Shown here: piece by piece, positions 8,824-18,477 of the stretch
Numbering within the stretch: the stretch's first letter is position 1
How the letters are laid out: every line of letters begins with the position of its first letter
Origin: Bradyrhizobium sp. MOS002
Lineage (GTDB): Bacteria; Pseudomonadota; Alphaproteobacteria; Rhizobiales; Xanthobacteraceae
Assembly: GCF_003020115.1 (NCBI RefSeq)
Contig: NZ_PYFX01000021.1
Coordinates: forward strand, 29,542 to 93,541
Reading direction: 5' to 3'
Length of the DNA: 64,000 nt
Made by a program: the position numbers and the translations under genes
Notes under the pieces: generated by a model
Told to the model about the DNA's origin: nothing
Databases searched by the model: none
Seen by the model: only the letters and a program-made list of their open reading frames with translations

Positions 8824-8952
8824 TCGCGCGTCGTCGGCGAGCATGGCACTATGCGGCAGCGCCGATTGACACGGACGTCGCCAGCGTTACCCTGCGAGCA
8901 GAAAAACGAATAACAAAGGGCAGGGAATCGCAGTGATACCCGTCGTCGAGAC

Positions 8953-10215
8953 TTGAGCACGACCATCCGCCTTTCCGCGCTCGCGCCATTTCGCATCCGC
9001 AACTATCGCTTTCAATGGCCGTCCGATCTGCTCACGTCCTGGGCGTTCGAGATCGAGACGCTGGTGCTCGGCTGGTACATCATGGTCGAGACCGGCTCGG
9101 TGCTGCTGCTCACCGTGCTTGCATCGCTCCAGTTCGTCGGGACATTGGTGGCGCCGGTGTTCGGCATGATCGGCGACCGCATGGGTCATCGCGATCTCCT
9201 GGTCGCGATGCGTCTTGCCTATATGGTGCTCGCGTCGACCATCATGACTCTGGCACTGACCGGTCACCTGACACCGCTGAGCGTCATGATCATCGTCGCA
9301 ATCATGGGCCTGATTCGCCCCTCGGACCTCGGCGTTCGCGGCGCGCTGCTTGCCGAGATCATGCCGAGCGAGCAACTGGTGGGCGCCATCAGCGTTGCGC
9401 GCACGACCCAGGACAGCGCGCGCATCGCCGGAGCGTTGACGGGCGCCGGGCTGTTTGCCATCCTCGGCGTTGGCCTCGTTTACGTGGTGATCGTCTGCCT
9501 CTATCTCGCGGCCGCGCTGCTCATGCTCTGCCTGACCCGGCCGGAAAGGACCATTGTCACGACTCATCTTCCGGCAGACAGTCGCGCTGTTTCGAGATTG
9601 CTGGGCGATCTGAAGGAAGGGATCGTCTACGCCTGGAACGGAGCGGGAATGCGCGCGGCGCTATGCGTCGCCTTCCTGGCCAACCTGACCGCATTTCCCT
9701 TCACCGGCGGATTGCTGCCCTACATCGCGCGGGACATCTTTCATACCGACCAGACCGGCCTCGGTTATCTCTCGGCGAGCTTCGCCGTCGGCTCGCTGAT
9801 CGGCTCCATCACGCTCAGCCTCGTCAGCGGACTGCGCATTGCCCGGCTCCTGATCGGCGCGACGCTGGCCTGGTACGCCATGCTGCTGGTCTTCGTCGAG
9901 ATCAGGACCATGCCGGTGGCGATGGCCTGCCTCGTGCTCGCCGGCATCGCCCAGAGCATGTCGATGATATCAGCTGCCGTTATCCTGATGCGGACGGCCA
10001 GCGCACATCTTCGCGGCCGCGTGATGGGCGTGCGCATGATGGTGATCTACGGTCTGCCGCTCGGATTGCTCGCGGCCGGCAGCCTGATCGATGTCATCGG
10101 CTATTCCGCGACGGGGTCGCTCTATGCCGTATCGGGGTTCATCGCAATGATGGCGATCGCCGTACGCTGGCGTGCTGACCTCTGGCCGGTGCACGCCCCT
10201 GCCAATGCGCGATGA
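8953..10215 (+). CDS. Major facilitator superfamily transporter
   Basis: A 420-residue membrane protein with about twelve hydrophobic segments, starting at TTG 8953. The N-terminus APFRIRNYRFQWPSDLLTSWAF and the loop FGMIGDRMGHRDLLVAMR between segments 2 and 3 match the enterobactin-exporter-like (MFS_3) group. No substrate can be assigned. The gene has no operon partner: upstream is hemD on the same strand after 129 bases, and the next gene is convergent. Confidence 0.85.
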   Translation: MSTTIRLSALAPFRIRNYRFQWPSDLLTSWAFEIETLVLGWYIMVETGSVLLLTVLASLQFVGTLVAPVFGMIGDRMGHRDLLVAMRLAYMVLASTIMTLALTGHLTPLSVMIIVAIMGLIRPSDLGVRGALLAEIMPSEQLVGAISVARTTQDSARIAGALTGAGLFAILGVGLVYVVIVCLYLAAALLMLCLTRPERTIVTTHLPADSRAVSRLLGDLKEGIVYAWNGAGMRAALCVAFLANLTAFPFTGGLLPYIARDIFHTDQTGLGYLSASFAVGSLIGSITLSLVSGLRIARLLIGATLAWYAMLLVFVEIRTMPVAMACLVLAGIAQSMSMISAAVILMRTASAHLRGRVMGVRMMVIYGLPLGLLAAGSLIDVIGYSATGSLYAVSGFIAMMAIAVRWRADLWPVHAPANAR

Positions 10216-10228
10216 CGAACGAGGAACC

Positions 10229-10903
10229 CTAGTCCCCGTAACCGCGCAACCGCTCGATATCGAGGATGGTGACGCCGCCATATTCCAGCCGGAGCAGGCC
10301 CTCTTTCTCCAGCCGGTTCAGCGCGCGGTTGGCATTCTGGCGGGACATGCCGGAAAGAGCGCCGATCTCCTCCTGGGTGATCTCCAGATGCGCGGTGGAT
10401 TCCGGATAGAGGATCGGATTGAACAGCGAGGCGATGCTGCGAGCAAGCCGCGCGGTGGCATCCAGCGTGCGGTTGACCTCGAGCATCCCGATGAACTGGC
10501 CGAGCCGCTCGTTGAGCTGGCGCACCAGGAAGCGGTTGAAGCCGACGCTGTTCTCGAACAGCCACATGAAGGCGCTGCGTTCCATCAGTGCGACGCGGCT
10601 GTTGCGCAGCGCGACCACGTCATAGCGGCGCGGCTCGTTCTTGAGCACGCTGCCCTCGCCGAACCAGGCGCCTGCCGTCAACCCCGCCAGGCTCGTCTCC
10701 TTGCCGTCGCGCGAGACCCCGCCCATCCGGGCAAGACCGAAGACCATGCCGGCCCAATAGTCGAACGTGTCCCCGCGCATGAACACGGTCTCGCCGGTGC
10801 CGTAGGACCGCTCCGTGATGCCGGCACGAGCGACCTCGATCTCCGCTTGCGTGAGCTCGCGCGACCAGGCAGCGACGCGCTTCAGTTGATCCTCTGAAAT
10901 CAT
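10229..10903 (-). CDS. Crp/Fnr-family transcriptional regulator
   Basis: This 224-residue protein has a cyclic-nucleotide-binding-type beta-barrel (about 30-140, GETVFMRGDTFDYWAGMVF and GAWFGEGSVLKNEPRRY) and a C-terminal winged helix with ITQEEIGALSGMSRQNANRA as recognition region. No N-terminal cysteine cluster for an FNR-type iron-sulfur centre is seen. The start was placed at the ATG at 10903; an in-frame ATG at 10975 would add 24 residues. It is divergent from the second transporter operon, about 330 bases away, and may control it. Confidence 0.85.
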   Translation of the reverse strand: MISEDQLKRVAAWSRELTQAEIEVARAGITERSYGTGETVFMRGDTFDYWAGMVFGLARMGGVSRDGKETSLAGLTAGAWFGEGSVLKNEPRRYDVVALRNSRVALMERSAFMWLFENSVGFNRFLVRQLNERLGQFIGMLEVNRTLDATARLARSIASLFNPILYPESTAHLEITQEEIGALSGMSRQNANRALNRLEKEGLLRLEYGGVTILDIERLRGYGD

Positions 10904-11233
10904 GATCCCGAAGCCAGCCGCACCGTTCGTCACTCCTGTTCTGCTGCAATGCAGCATGATCGTCTCGACCACCATCCGACGAAAGATGGAGGCTGCGACC
11001 GCCCAAAAAACTTTGTCGCAGAATTGTCAGGCGGGAGACATTTCAGAATAGCGCTTTCCCCTATTGAGGACCACCTCGGGCGATGCGGCTTTTGATCCCA
11101 AACGGGAACGAGAGCGGCGCGGCTCCGGTCGAGACCATCTGCTGCATGGTCTCGCCGGCACGGCCGTACTAGGATCGCCCGACAGAACGGACGAAGAGCG
11201 CCGCTGAATGCGCCATCACCGGGAGGGATCTGT

Positions 11234-12061
11234 TTGGTGGCTACCAGTCTTGAAGTGCGCGGCGTGTCCTTGCGATTCGGCGGCGTCCATGCGCTGACCG
11301 ATGTCGGCTTCGCCATCAGGGAAGGCGAGCTGTTCTCGATCATTGGCCCCAACGGCGCCGGCAAGACCTCGATCGTGAACTGTATTTCCGGCCGCTACAA
11401 GCCGACCGAAGGCCAGCTGTTCTACCAGGGCCGCGACATCACCGGCCTGACGCCCAACGCGCGTGCTTCTCTCGGCATCGGCCGCACCTTCCAGAACCTG
11501 GCGCTGTTCCACCACATGAGCGTGCTCGACAACATCATGGTCGGCCGCCATCACCTCCTGAAGAACAATTTTCTCACGGGCTCGCTGTACTGGCTCACCG
11601 GCGCGCGCAAGGAAGAGCTCGAGCACCGCCGCAAGGTCGAGGAGATCATCGATTTCCTCGACCTCCAGTCGGTGCGAAAGGCGCCGGCCGGCACTCTTTC
11701 CTACGGCTTGCGCAAGCGCGTCGAGCTCGCCCGCGCCATGGCGCTGGAGCCGCGCCTCATTCTCCTCGACGAGCCGATGGCCGGCATGAACTTCGAGGAG
11801 AAGGAGGACATGGCCCGCTACATCGTCGATCTCAACGAGGAGTTCGGCATGACCGTGGTGATGATCGAGCACGACATGGGCGTGGTGATGGACATCTCCC
11901 ACCGCGTCATGGTGCTGGATTTCGGCCGCAAGATCGCCGAGGGCGATCCGGCCGCCGTGCTCGCCGATCCCCACGTCAGGCGCGCCTATCTCGGCGAAGA
12001 GGACGACGAGGTGCTGGTCGATCCTGACGATGCTCCGCCTGCGCAGGAGAGCGCGGCATGA
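11234..12061 (+). CDS. LivG-type ABC transporter ATPase (second system)
   Basis: A 275-residue ABC ATPase with Walker A GPNGAGKT, variant signature LSYGLRKRVELA, Walker B LILLDEPMAGM and the LivG-type tail VRRAYLGEED. The start is TTG at 11234 or GTG at 11237; a GGGAGGGA ribosome site lies just upstream. The stop codon overlaps the ATGATG start of the acyl-CoA synthetase. It is the first gene of an operon that continues to 18477. Confidence 0.88.
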   Translation: MVATSLEVRGVSLRFGGVHALTDVGFAIREGELFSIIGPNGAGKTSIVNCISGRYKPTEGQLFYQGRDITGLTPNARASLGIGRTFQNLALFHHMSVLDNIMVGRHHLLKNNFLTGSLYWLTGARKEELEHRRKVEEIIDFLDLQSVRKAPAGTLSYGLRKRVELARAMALEPRLILLDEPMAGMNFEEKEDMARYIVDLNEEFGMTVVMIEHDMGVVMDISHRVMVLDFGRKIAEGDPAAVLADPHVRRAYLGEEDDEVLVDPDDAPPAQESAA

Positions 12062-13989
12062 TGAATTACGCAGGCCGCGTCGCGCAGGCCGACACCTATC
12101 CGAAGATGCTCCGGCTCAATGCGAAGGAGTATGGCAACGAGATTGCGCTGCGCGAGAAGGATCTCGGGCTATGGCGCCCGTTCACCTGGAACGACTACCA
12201 GGCACGGGTGCGCGACTTCGCGCTCGGCCTCGTCGAACTGGGCCTTGGACGCCAGGATGTCATCGGCATCATCGGCGACAATCGGCCGGACTGGGTCGCG
12301 GCGGAAATCGCCACTCACGCGGTTGGAGGCTTGAGCCTCGGGCTCTACCGCGACGTGCTCGACGAAGAAGCTTCGTATCTCCTCAACTACGGCGAGGCGC
12401 AGCTCGTTTTCGCCGAGGACGAGGAGCAGGTCGACAAGCTGCTCACCCTGGCAGACCGCGTCCCAAAGCTGAAGCACATCATCTATTCCGATCCGCGCGG
12501 CATGCGGAAATACGACGATCCGCGCTTGATGTCGGCGGAGGCGTTTGCCGAACTCGGCCGAACGCGGGCTACGCGCGAACCGGAACTTTACGACCGGCTG
12601 GTGGACGCGACCAAGGGCGAGGACGTCGCGATTCTCTGCACGACATCAGGCACCACTTCGCATCCAAAGCTCGCGATGCTCGCCGCCGGCCGCGTGCTTG
12701 GCCATTGCGCGACGTATCTGGCTTTCGACCCGAAAGGACCGGACGACGAATACGTGTCGGTGCTGCCGCTGCCCTGGATCATGGAACAGGTCTATGTACT
12801 CGGCAAAGGCCTATTGTGCCGCATGAAAATCAACTTCGTCGAAGAGCCCGAGATCATGATGAACGATCTGCGCGAGATCGCGCCGACGTTCATCCTGTTT
12901 GCACCGCGCGTTTGGGAATCGATCGCCGCCGACGTCCGCGCCAGGGTAATGGACGCAACGCCGTTCAAGCAGCGCCTGTTCGACATCGGCATGAAGAGCG
13001 GGCTTGCCGCGCTCGAACAGGGCGAGCGTTCCGGCTTCGCCGACGCGATCCTGTTCCGCGCGTTGCGCGACCGCCTCGGCTTCACCCGCCTGCGTTCGGC
13101 CGCAACCGGCGGCGCGGCACTCGGGCCCGAGACCTTCAAGTTCTTCCAGGCCATGGGCGTGCCGCTGCGCACGCTCTACGGCCAGACCGAGCTGCTGGGG
13201 GCCTACACGCTGCATCCCGCGGGCAAGGTCGACCCCGACACGACGGGCGTGCCGATGGCCGACAGCGTCGAGATCCGCATCGACAATGCCGACGTTCACG
13301 GCGTCGGCGAAATCGTGGTGCGGCATCCCAACATGTTCCTCGGCTACTACAAGAATCCGGAGGCGAGCGTCGCCGACATCCGGGAAGGCTGGATGCTGTC
13401 CGGCGACGCCGGCTATTTCAACGACAACAAGCAGCTCGTGGTCATCGACCGCATCAAGGATCTCGCCGAAACCTCGCGCGGCGAGCGTTTCTCGCCCCAG
13501 TTCATCGAGAACAAGCTGAAATTCTCGCCCTATATCGCGGAAGCCGTGGTGCTGGGCTCGGGGCGCGACGCGCTCGCGGCGATGATCTGCATCCGCTACT
13601 CCATCATCTCCAAATGGGCGGAGAAGAACCGGCTCTCGTTCACGACCTACAGCGACCTGGCCTCGCGGCCCGAGGTTTATGCGCTGCTCAAGAAGGAAGT
13701 CGAGACCGTCAACGCGACTCTGCCGCCGGCGCAGCGCATCTCCCGCTTCCTGCTGCTCTACAAGGAGCTCGACGCCGACGACGGCGAGCTCACCCGCACG
13801 CGGAAAGTGCGCCGCAACGTCATTAACGAGAAATACGAAAGCATCATCGACGCGATCTACCGCGGCCAGGCCGACATCCCCGTTGACACCGTAATCCGGT
13901 TCCAGGACGGCACCACGCAGCGCGTCCGCACCACGCTGCGCGTGGTGGATTTGGGTGGACCGGGGCATTTGGCGGAGGCCGCGGAGTGA
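12058..13989 (+). CDS. Long-chain-type acyl-CoA synthetase (AMP-binding)
   Basis: A 643-residue ANL-superfamily adenylating enzyme of the FadD/FAA1 long-chain type. The phosphate-binding loop TTSGTTSHPK (195-204) departs slightly from the usual TSGTTGxPKG. The adenine motif YGQTELLGAY, the hinge segment GDAGYFNDNKQLVVIDRIKD and a C-terminal lid are present. The enzyme converts a carboxylic acid plus ATP and CoA into an acyl-CoA. It is translationally coupled to the ATPase before it and is followed by the permeases of the same transporter, which suggests it activates the imported substrate. The chain length and nature of that acid are unknown. Confidence 0.88.
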   Translation: MMNYAGRVAQADTYPKMLRLNAKEYGNEIALREKDLGLWRPFTWNDYQARVRDFALGLVELGLGRQDVIGIIGDNRPDWVAAEIATHAVGGLSLGLYRDVLDEEASYLLNYGEAQLVFAEDEEQVDKLLTLADRVPKLKHIIYSDPRGMRKYDDPRLMSAEAFAELGRTRATREPELYDRLVDATKGEDVAILCTTSGTTSHPKLAMLAAGRVLGHCATYLAFDPKGPDDEYVSVLPLPWIMEQVYVLGKGLLCRMKINFVEEPEIMMNDLREIAPTFILFAPRVWESIAADVRARVMDATPFKQRLFDIGMKSGLAALEQGERSGFADAILFRALRDRLGFTRLRSAATGGAALGPETFKFFQAMGVPLRTLYGQTELLGAYTLHPAGKVDPDTTGVPMADSVEIRIDNADVHGVGEIVVRHPNMFLGYYKNPEASVADIREGWMLSGDAGYFNDNKQLVVIDRIKDLAETSRGERFSPQFIENKLKFSPYIAEAVVLGSGRDALAAMICIRYSIISKWAEKNRLSFTTYSDLASRPEVYALLKKEVETVNATLPPAQRISRFLLLYKELDADDGELTRTRKVRRNVINEKYESIIDAIYRGQADIPVDTVIRFQDGTTQRVRTTLRVVDLGGPGHLAEAAE

Positions 13990-14025
13990 GCCTATTTCGA
14001 ATCGAGAGCGCGATGCCGGTCGATG

Positions 14026-14179
14026 CGCCCTCTCCCCTTGTGGGAGAGGGCATCTCCGCTATCAGCCAAGACCCCATTGGGGTGAGGGGTCCTCTCTCCG
14101 CGCGTTCATTGCGGAGACAACCCCTCACCCGGCTTCGCTTCGCGAAGCCACCCTCTCCCGCAAGGGGAAAGGGTGCACC
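14026..14179. repeat. Intergenic palindromic repeat, family C
   Basis: The stretch begins GCCCTCTCCCCTTGTGGGAG and ends CTCTCCCGCAAGGGGAAAGG, giving outer arms that pair, with an inner CCCTCACC/GGTGAGGGG pair and a GGCTTCGCTTCGCGAAGCC hairpin. It fills the gap between the synthetase stop and the LivH-like permease. Elements of this CCCTCTCCC type are very common between genes in Bradyrhizobium and related genomes. It belongs to a different family from those at 151-250 and 4793-4876. Confidence 0.7.
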
Positions 14180-14212
14180 GTCATCGCTTCTGCATTTTAC
14201 GCGGACATCGGC

Positions 14213-15106
14213 ATGAACACCGCCTTCCTCATCCAGCTCCTGGTCAACGGCCTCGTGGTCGGCACGCTCTATGGCGTGGTCGCGATGTCGTTTGTGCTGA
14301 TCTACAAGGCTAGCCAGGTCGTCAATTTCGCGCAGGGCGAGCTCTTGCTTGTCGGCGCCTGGGTGTGCTGGACCTTGCTCGCGAAATACCAGGTGCCGTT
14401 CTGGATCGGCATGCCGATGACGCTGGTGTTCATGTTCGTGTTCGGAATCGCGGTGCAGGTCCTGATTCTGCGGCCGATGATCGGCGAACCCATCATCTCG
14501 GTCATCATGGTGACGATCGGCCTGTCCACCGTGCTGCAGGCGACGCTGAAATGGATGTTCGGCGTCAATCCGCAGCCATTCCCGCGCGTGTTCGAGAGCC
14601 AGTCCGTCAGCTTGTTCGGGCTCCAAATCCAAACCGTCTATGTCATGAGCCTCGTCGTCTCGGTCGCGATGATGATCGGCATGGCCTGGTTCTTCCGCGC
14701 CTCAAAGTACGGCCTTGCGATGCGCGCCACCGCGTTCAACCAGCAGGTCGCGCAATCGCTCGGCATTTCCGTAAAAAGCGTGTTCGCGATGGCCTGGGCG
14801 ATCTCCGCAACGGTGTCGGCGGTGGCAGGCGTCGTTGTTGCCGTCGTGAACGGCGTATCGTCGGGCCTTGCCGCCTACGGCATAAAAGTGTTTCCGGCCG
14901 CGATCCTCGGCGGGCTCGATTCGGTCGGCGGCGCCGTGCTCGGCGGCATCATCATCGGGTTACTCGAGAACATCGCGCAATATGTCGACAGCGAATATCT
15001 TCACTGGGGCAATCTCTACGAGATCGCGCCGTTCTACGTCCTCATCATCGTGCTGATGATCAAGCCGTACGGCCTGTTCGGCACCCATGACATCGAACGG
15101 ATCTGA
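14213..15106 (+). CDS. LivH-type ABC transporter permease (second system)
   Basis: A 297-residue polytopic membrane protein starting at ATG 14213 (MNTAFLIQLLVNGLVVG) with the LivH-type segment YKASQVVNFAQGELLLVGAW and an EAA-like loop AMRATAFNQQVAQSLGIS. The upstream part of the open frame runs through the repeat element and is not coding. It works with the LivM-like protein encoded four bases downstream. Confidence 0.88.
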   Translation: MNTAFLIQLLVNGLVVGTLYGVVAMSFVLIYKASQVVNFAQGELLLVGAWVCWTLLAKYQVPFWIGMPMTLVFMFVFGIAVQVLILRPMIGEPIISVIMVTIGLSTVLQATLKWMFGVNPQPFPRVFESQSVSLFGLQIQTVYVMSLVVSVAMMIGMAWFFRASKYGLAMRATAFNQQVAQSLGISVKSVFAMAWAISATVSAVAGVVVAVVNGVSSGLAAYGIKVFPAAILGGLDSVGGAVLGGIIIGLLENIAQYVDSEYLHWGNLYEIAPFYVLIIVLMIKPYGLFGTHDIERI

Positions 15107-15109
15107 TCC

Positions 15110-16183
15110 ATGGCCGGCCACGCCCTTATCCCAGCTGGTGATTTCCGCACCTCTTACGCGGCCGACACCACAATCTTTCCAACCTCGACCAGCCGCAACT
15201 TTGCGATCGTCGGCGTGCTACTGCTCTGCCTCGTGCCGCAACTTCTCGGGGGCTATTGGCTCAGCATCCTGATCCAGATTGGCATTTTCTCAATCGCAGC
15301 CCTCGGTTTGAACATCCTGGTCGGCTTCACCGGCCAGATCTCGATCGGCCACGCCGCCTTCTTCCTGCTCGGCGCCTTCACCTCGGCCTATATCTCCAAC
15401 GAAACACACGTTCCGGTATTCTTCGCGATCCCGCTCGCGGGCGTCGTCACTGCGCTGGTTGGACTGATCTTCGGCATCCCGGCGGCGCGGCTGAAGGGGC
15501 TCTACCTCGTGATCGCCACCCTCGCCGCGCAATACATCCTGCTCGACTTTTTCTCCCGCGCGGAGTGGTTCACCGGCGGCTCGGTGCCGGCCAGCGCCAA
15601 GCCTTTCTCGATCTTCGGCTACACGCTGCGCGGCGACAGGCAGTATTTCTATGTCGTTCTCGCCTACGTGGTTGCAAGCTACATCCTCGTCACCAATCTG
15701 ATGCGCACCCGCGACGGCCGCGCGCTGGTGGCGATCCGCGACCATTATCTCTCCGCGGAGATCATGGGCATCAACCTCACCAAGTACCGCACGCTGTCAT
15801 TTGGCCTCGCCGCGTTCTTCGCCGGCATCGCGGGCGCGCTCTATGCGCACTACCAGCTCGTCGTGTCGCAAGAGGGTTTTGGGATCGAACGCTCGATCCT
15901 GTTCCTCGCCATGATCATCATCGGCGGCACCGGTTCGATCATGGGCACGCTGATGGGCACCGCGTTCGTGGTGCTGCTGCCCGAGACGATGGAGTTCCTT
16001 AGCGTGGCGCTGAAGGGCGGCGCAATCGACAGGGCGCTGTCGCTCAACAACAACATCACCTTCCTGCGCGAGATCGCGATCGGGGTAATTATCATCGCGT
16101 TCCTGATGTTCGAGCCCGACGGGCTCGCCCATCGCTGGCGACAGATCAAGGCATACTGGAAACTCTACCCGTTCTCCCATTGA
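15110..16183 (+). CDS. LivM-type ABC transporter permease (second system)
   Basis: A 357-residue permease with LNILVGFTGQISIGHAAFFL, the LivM landmark, and an EAA-like loop ALVAIRDHYLSAEIMGINL. Around ten hydrophobic segments are visible. A roughly 35-residue soluble N-terminus precedes the first one. It lies four bases after the LivH-like gene and 46 bases before the binding-protein gene, in the same operon. Confidence 0.88.
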   Translation: MAGHALIPAGDFRTSYAADTTIFPTSTSRNFAIVGVLLLCLVPQLLGGYWLSILIQIGIFSIAALGLNILVGFTGQISIGHAAFFLLGAFTSAYISNETHVPVFFAIPLAGVVTALVGLIFGIPAARLKGLYLVIATLAAQYILLDFFSRAEWFTGGSVPASAKPFSIFGYTLRGDRQYFYVVLAYVVASYILVTNLMRTRDGRALVAIRDHYLSAEIMGINLTKYRTLSFGLAAFFAGIAGALYAHYQLVVSQEGFGIERSILFLAMIIIGGTGSIMGTLMGTAFVVLLPETMEFLSVALKGGAIDRALSLNNNITFLREIAIGVIIIAFLMFEPDGLAHRWRQIKAYWKLYPFSH

Positions 16184-16229
16184 GCGCGGGCAACTCGCAA
16201 ACCAACAAATAAACAGGAGGAGGCGACCA

Positions 16230-17513
16230 ATGAAGACAAAATCCCTTTTGAGCACCGCGTCACTTGCACTGGCGATCGCCGCGTTCTCGGCAAGCGCGCA
16301 GGCGCAGATCGCGATCGGGCATCTCGCCGATTATTCCGGCGGCACGTCCGACGTTGGCACGCCCTACGGCCAGGCTGTCGCCGACACCTTCGCCTGGATC
16401 AACAAGAACGGCGGCGTCAGCGGAAAGCAGCTCAACGTCGACACCAATGACTATGGCTATCAGGTGCCGCGCGCCATCGCGCTCTACAAAAAGTGGTCGG
16501 CGCCGGACTCGAAGGTGGCGGCGATCATGGGCTGGGGCACGGCGGACACCGAGGCGCTGACCGGCTTCCTCGCCCAAGACAAGATCCCCGACCTCTCCGG
16601 CTCCTACGCGGCCGCCCTCACTGATCCCGAAGGCGTCAGCGGCAAGGCCAAGGCCGCGCCCTACAATTTCTTCTATGGTCCAAGCTATTCGGACTCGCTG
16701 CGCGCGATGCTGATGTGGGCGGCCGAAGACTGGAAGGCCAAGGGCAAGTCCGGCAAGCCGAGATTCGTCCACATGGGCGCCAACCACCCCTATCCGAACG
16801 CGCCAAAGGCCGCCGGCGAGGCCATGGCGCAGGAGCTCGGCTTCGAGGTGCTGCCGCCGCTGGTTTTCGCGCTCGCGCCGGGTGACTACAGCGCGCAGTG
16901 CCTGAGCCTGAAATCCTCGGGCGCCAACTACGCCTATCTCGGCAACACCGCCGCCTCCAACATCTCGGTGATGAAGGCCTGCAAGACCGCCGGAGTCGAC
17001 ATCCAGTTCATGGGCAATGTCTGGGGCATGGACGAGAACGCCGCCAAGACCGCGGGCGATGCCGCCGATGGCGTGATCTTTCCGCTGCGCACCGCTGTGA
17101 GTTGGGGTGGTGATGCGCCCGGCATGAAGACGGTGATGGAAATCTCTAAGATGTCCGACCCGACCGGTAAGGCCTATCGGCCGGTGCACTATATCGCGGC
17201 GGTCTGCTCGGCGCTCTACATGAAGGAGGCGATCGATTGGGCCGCCAAGAACGGCGGCGCCACCGGTGAGAACGTCGCCAAGGGCTTCTACCAGAAGAAG
17301 GACTGGGTGCCGGCAGGGATGGAGGGCGTCTGCAATCCCTCGACCTGGACCGACAAAGATCACCGCGGTACGCTGAAGGTCGACCTCTACCGCACCAAGA
17401 TTGCGGGCGCGACCGACGGCGACCTCAACGATCTCATGGCCAAGGGCGCGATCAAGCTCGAGAAGGTCAAGACGGTCGAGCTGCCGCGCAAGCCGGAATT
17501 GCTGGGTTGGTGA
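16230..17513 (+). CDS. Periplasmic substrate-binding protein (second liv-type system)
   Basis: A 427-residue type I periplasmic binding protein with a clear signal peptide (SLALAIAAFSASAQA, cleavage expected after AQA) and a strong AGGAGGAGG ribosome site. The mature start IAIGHLADYSGGTSDVGTPY and the later VHMGANHPYPNAPK are features of the Bradyrhizobium/Rhodopseudomonas subgroup often linked to aromatic or fatty-acid-like ligands rather than amino acids. That link is family knowledge and does not identify the ligand. Position inside the operon with two acyl-CoA-forming genes nearby supports a carboxylic-acid ligand. Confidence 0.83.
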   Translation: MKTKSLLSTASLALAIAAFSASAQAQIAIGHLADYSGGTSDVGTPYGQAVADTFAWINKNGGVSGKQLNVDTNDYGYQVPRAIALYKKWSAPDSKVAAIMGWGTADTEALTGFLAQDKIPDLSGSYAAALTDPEGVSGKAKAAPYNFFYGPSYSDSLRAMLMWAAEDWKAKGKSGKPRFVHMGANHPYPNAPKAAGEAMAQELGFEVLPPLVFALAPGDYSAQCLSLKSSGANYAYLGNTAASNISVMKACKTAGVDIQFMGNVWGMDENAAKTAGDAADGVIFPLRTAVSWGGDAPGMKTVMEISKMSDPTGKAYRPVHYIAAVCSALYMKEAIDWAAKNGGATGENVAKGFYQKKDWVPAGMEGVCNPSTWTDKDHRGTLKVDLYRTKIAGATDGDLNDLMAKGAIKLEKVKTVELPRKPELLGW

Positions 17514-17526
17514 GCACAACATCGGA

Positions 17527-17612
17527 CGTCATGGCCGGGCTTGTGCCGGCCATCCACGCCTGACCACTCGGACGAAGTACGTGGATGCCCGGGCCAAGCC
17601 CGGGCACGACGA
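17527..17612. repeat. Intergenic double-hairpin repeat, family A, copy 2
   Basis: This copy matches the one at 4793-4876: CGTCATGGCCGGGCTTGTGC at the left, then a CATCCACG/CGTGGATG inner pair, and GCCCGGGCCAAGCCCGGGCA at the right. It separates the binding-protein gene from the LivF-like gene of the second operon. Copies in both liv-type operons beside the substrate-binding-protein gene are notable. Confidence 0.75.
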
Positions 17613-17637
17613 GCACAGCAAATTGGCGGCACCTGAT

Positions 17638-18477
17638 ATGACCGACACCCTCGAAGCAGCTCGCCCCTCCCCGACCGTCGTACCGGTGCCGCCTCTCCTC
17701 GCCGTGCGCAACATCGAGGTCGTCTATGACGATGTCATCCTGGTGCTGCGCGGTCTCAGCCTCGACGTGCCCAAGGGCGCGATCGTGGCGCTGCTCGGCG
17801 CCAACGGCGCCGGCAAGTCGACGACGCTGAAGGCGATCTCCGGGCTGCTCAAGACTGAGGACGGCGAAGTCACGCGCGGCGAGATCATGTTCGAGGGCGA
17901 GCGCATCAACGGCATCGATCCCGACAAGATCGTTCGCCGCGGCATCTTCCAGGTGATGGAAGGCCGGCGCATCGTCGCCGACATGACCTCGCTGGAGAAC
18001 CTCAAGCTCGGCGCCTTCACCCGCAGGGACCGCGGGGTCGGCGCCGATCTCGATATGGTCTTCAACTATTTCCCGCGCCTGAAGGAGCGCACCGGACTTG
18101 CCGGCTATCTCTCCGGCGGCGAACAGCAGATGCTCGCGATTGGCCGCGCGCTGATGGCGCGCCCGAAGATGATCCTGATGGACGAGCCCTCGATGGGACT
18201 GTCGCCGCTACTGGTGAAAGAGGTGTTCTCGATCATCCACAAGATCAACCGCGACCTCGGCGTCACCATTCTGCTGGTCGAGCAGAACGCCCGCGCCGCG
18301 CTGTCGGTGGCAAGCCACGGCTACATCATGGAGCAGGGCAAGGTCGTGCTCGACGGCACCGCGGACGAATTGCGCGACAATGAGGACGTCAAGGAATTCT
18401 ACCTCGGCGGCGCCGGCGACCAGCGCAAGAGCTTCAAGAACCTCAAAAGCTTCAAGCGGCGCAAGCGCTGGCTTTAA
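17638..18477 (+). CDS. LivF-type ABC transporter ATPase (second system)
   Basis: A 279-residue ABC ATPase with Walker A GANGAGKS, signature LSGGEQQ, Walker B ILMDEPSMGLS and the H-loop replaced by the LivF-type VEQNAR segment. The ATG at 17638 follows the repeat; the upstream open frame is an artefact of it. A basic tail (KSFKNLKSFKRRKRWL) extends beyond usual LivF length. It is the last gene of the operon and overlaps the end of the convergent epimerase gene by four bases. Confidence 0.88.
   Translation: MTDTLEAARPSPTVVPVPPLLAVRNIEVVYDDVILVLRGLSLDVPKGAIVALLGANGAGKSTTLKAISGLLKTEDGEVTRGEIMFEGERINGIDPDKIVRRGIFQVMEGRRIVADMTSLENLKLGAFTRRDRGVGADLDMVFNYFPRLKERTGLAGYLSGGEQQMLAIGRALMARPKMILMDEPSMGLSPLLVKEVFSIIHKINRDLGVTILLVEQNARAALSVASHGYIMEQGKVVLDGTADELRDNEDVKEFYLGGAGDQRKSFKNLKSFKRRKRWL

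Noticed and set aside
12030..13826. A 598-codon plus-strand frame overlapping the acyl-CoA synthetase
   Set aside because: It is a shifted frame of the synthetase gene with Arg-rich, domain-free content. The synthetase frame has all family motifs.
16260..17522. A 420-codon minus-strand frame opposite the second binding-protein gene
   Set aside because: The plus-strand frame has a signal peptide, ribosome site and family motifs. The reverse frame is His/Gly/Arg-rich and unrecognised.
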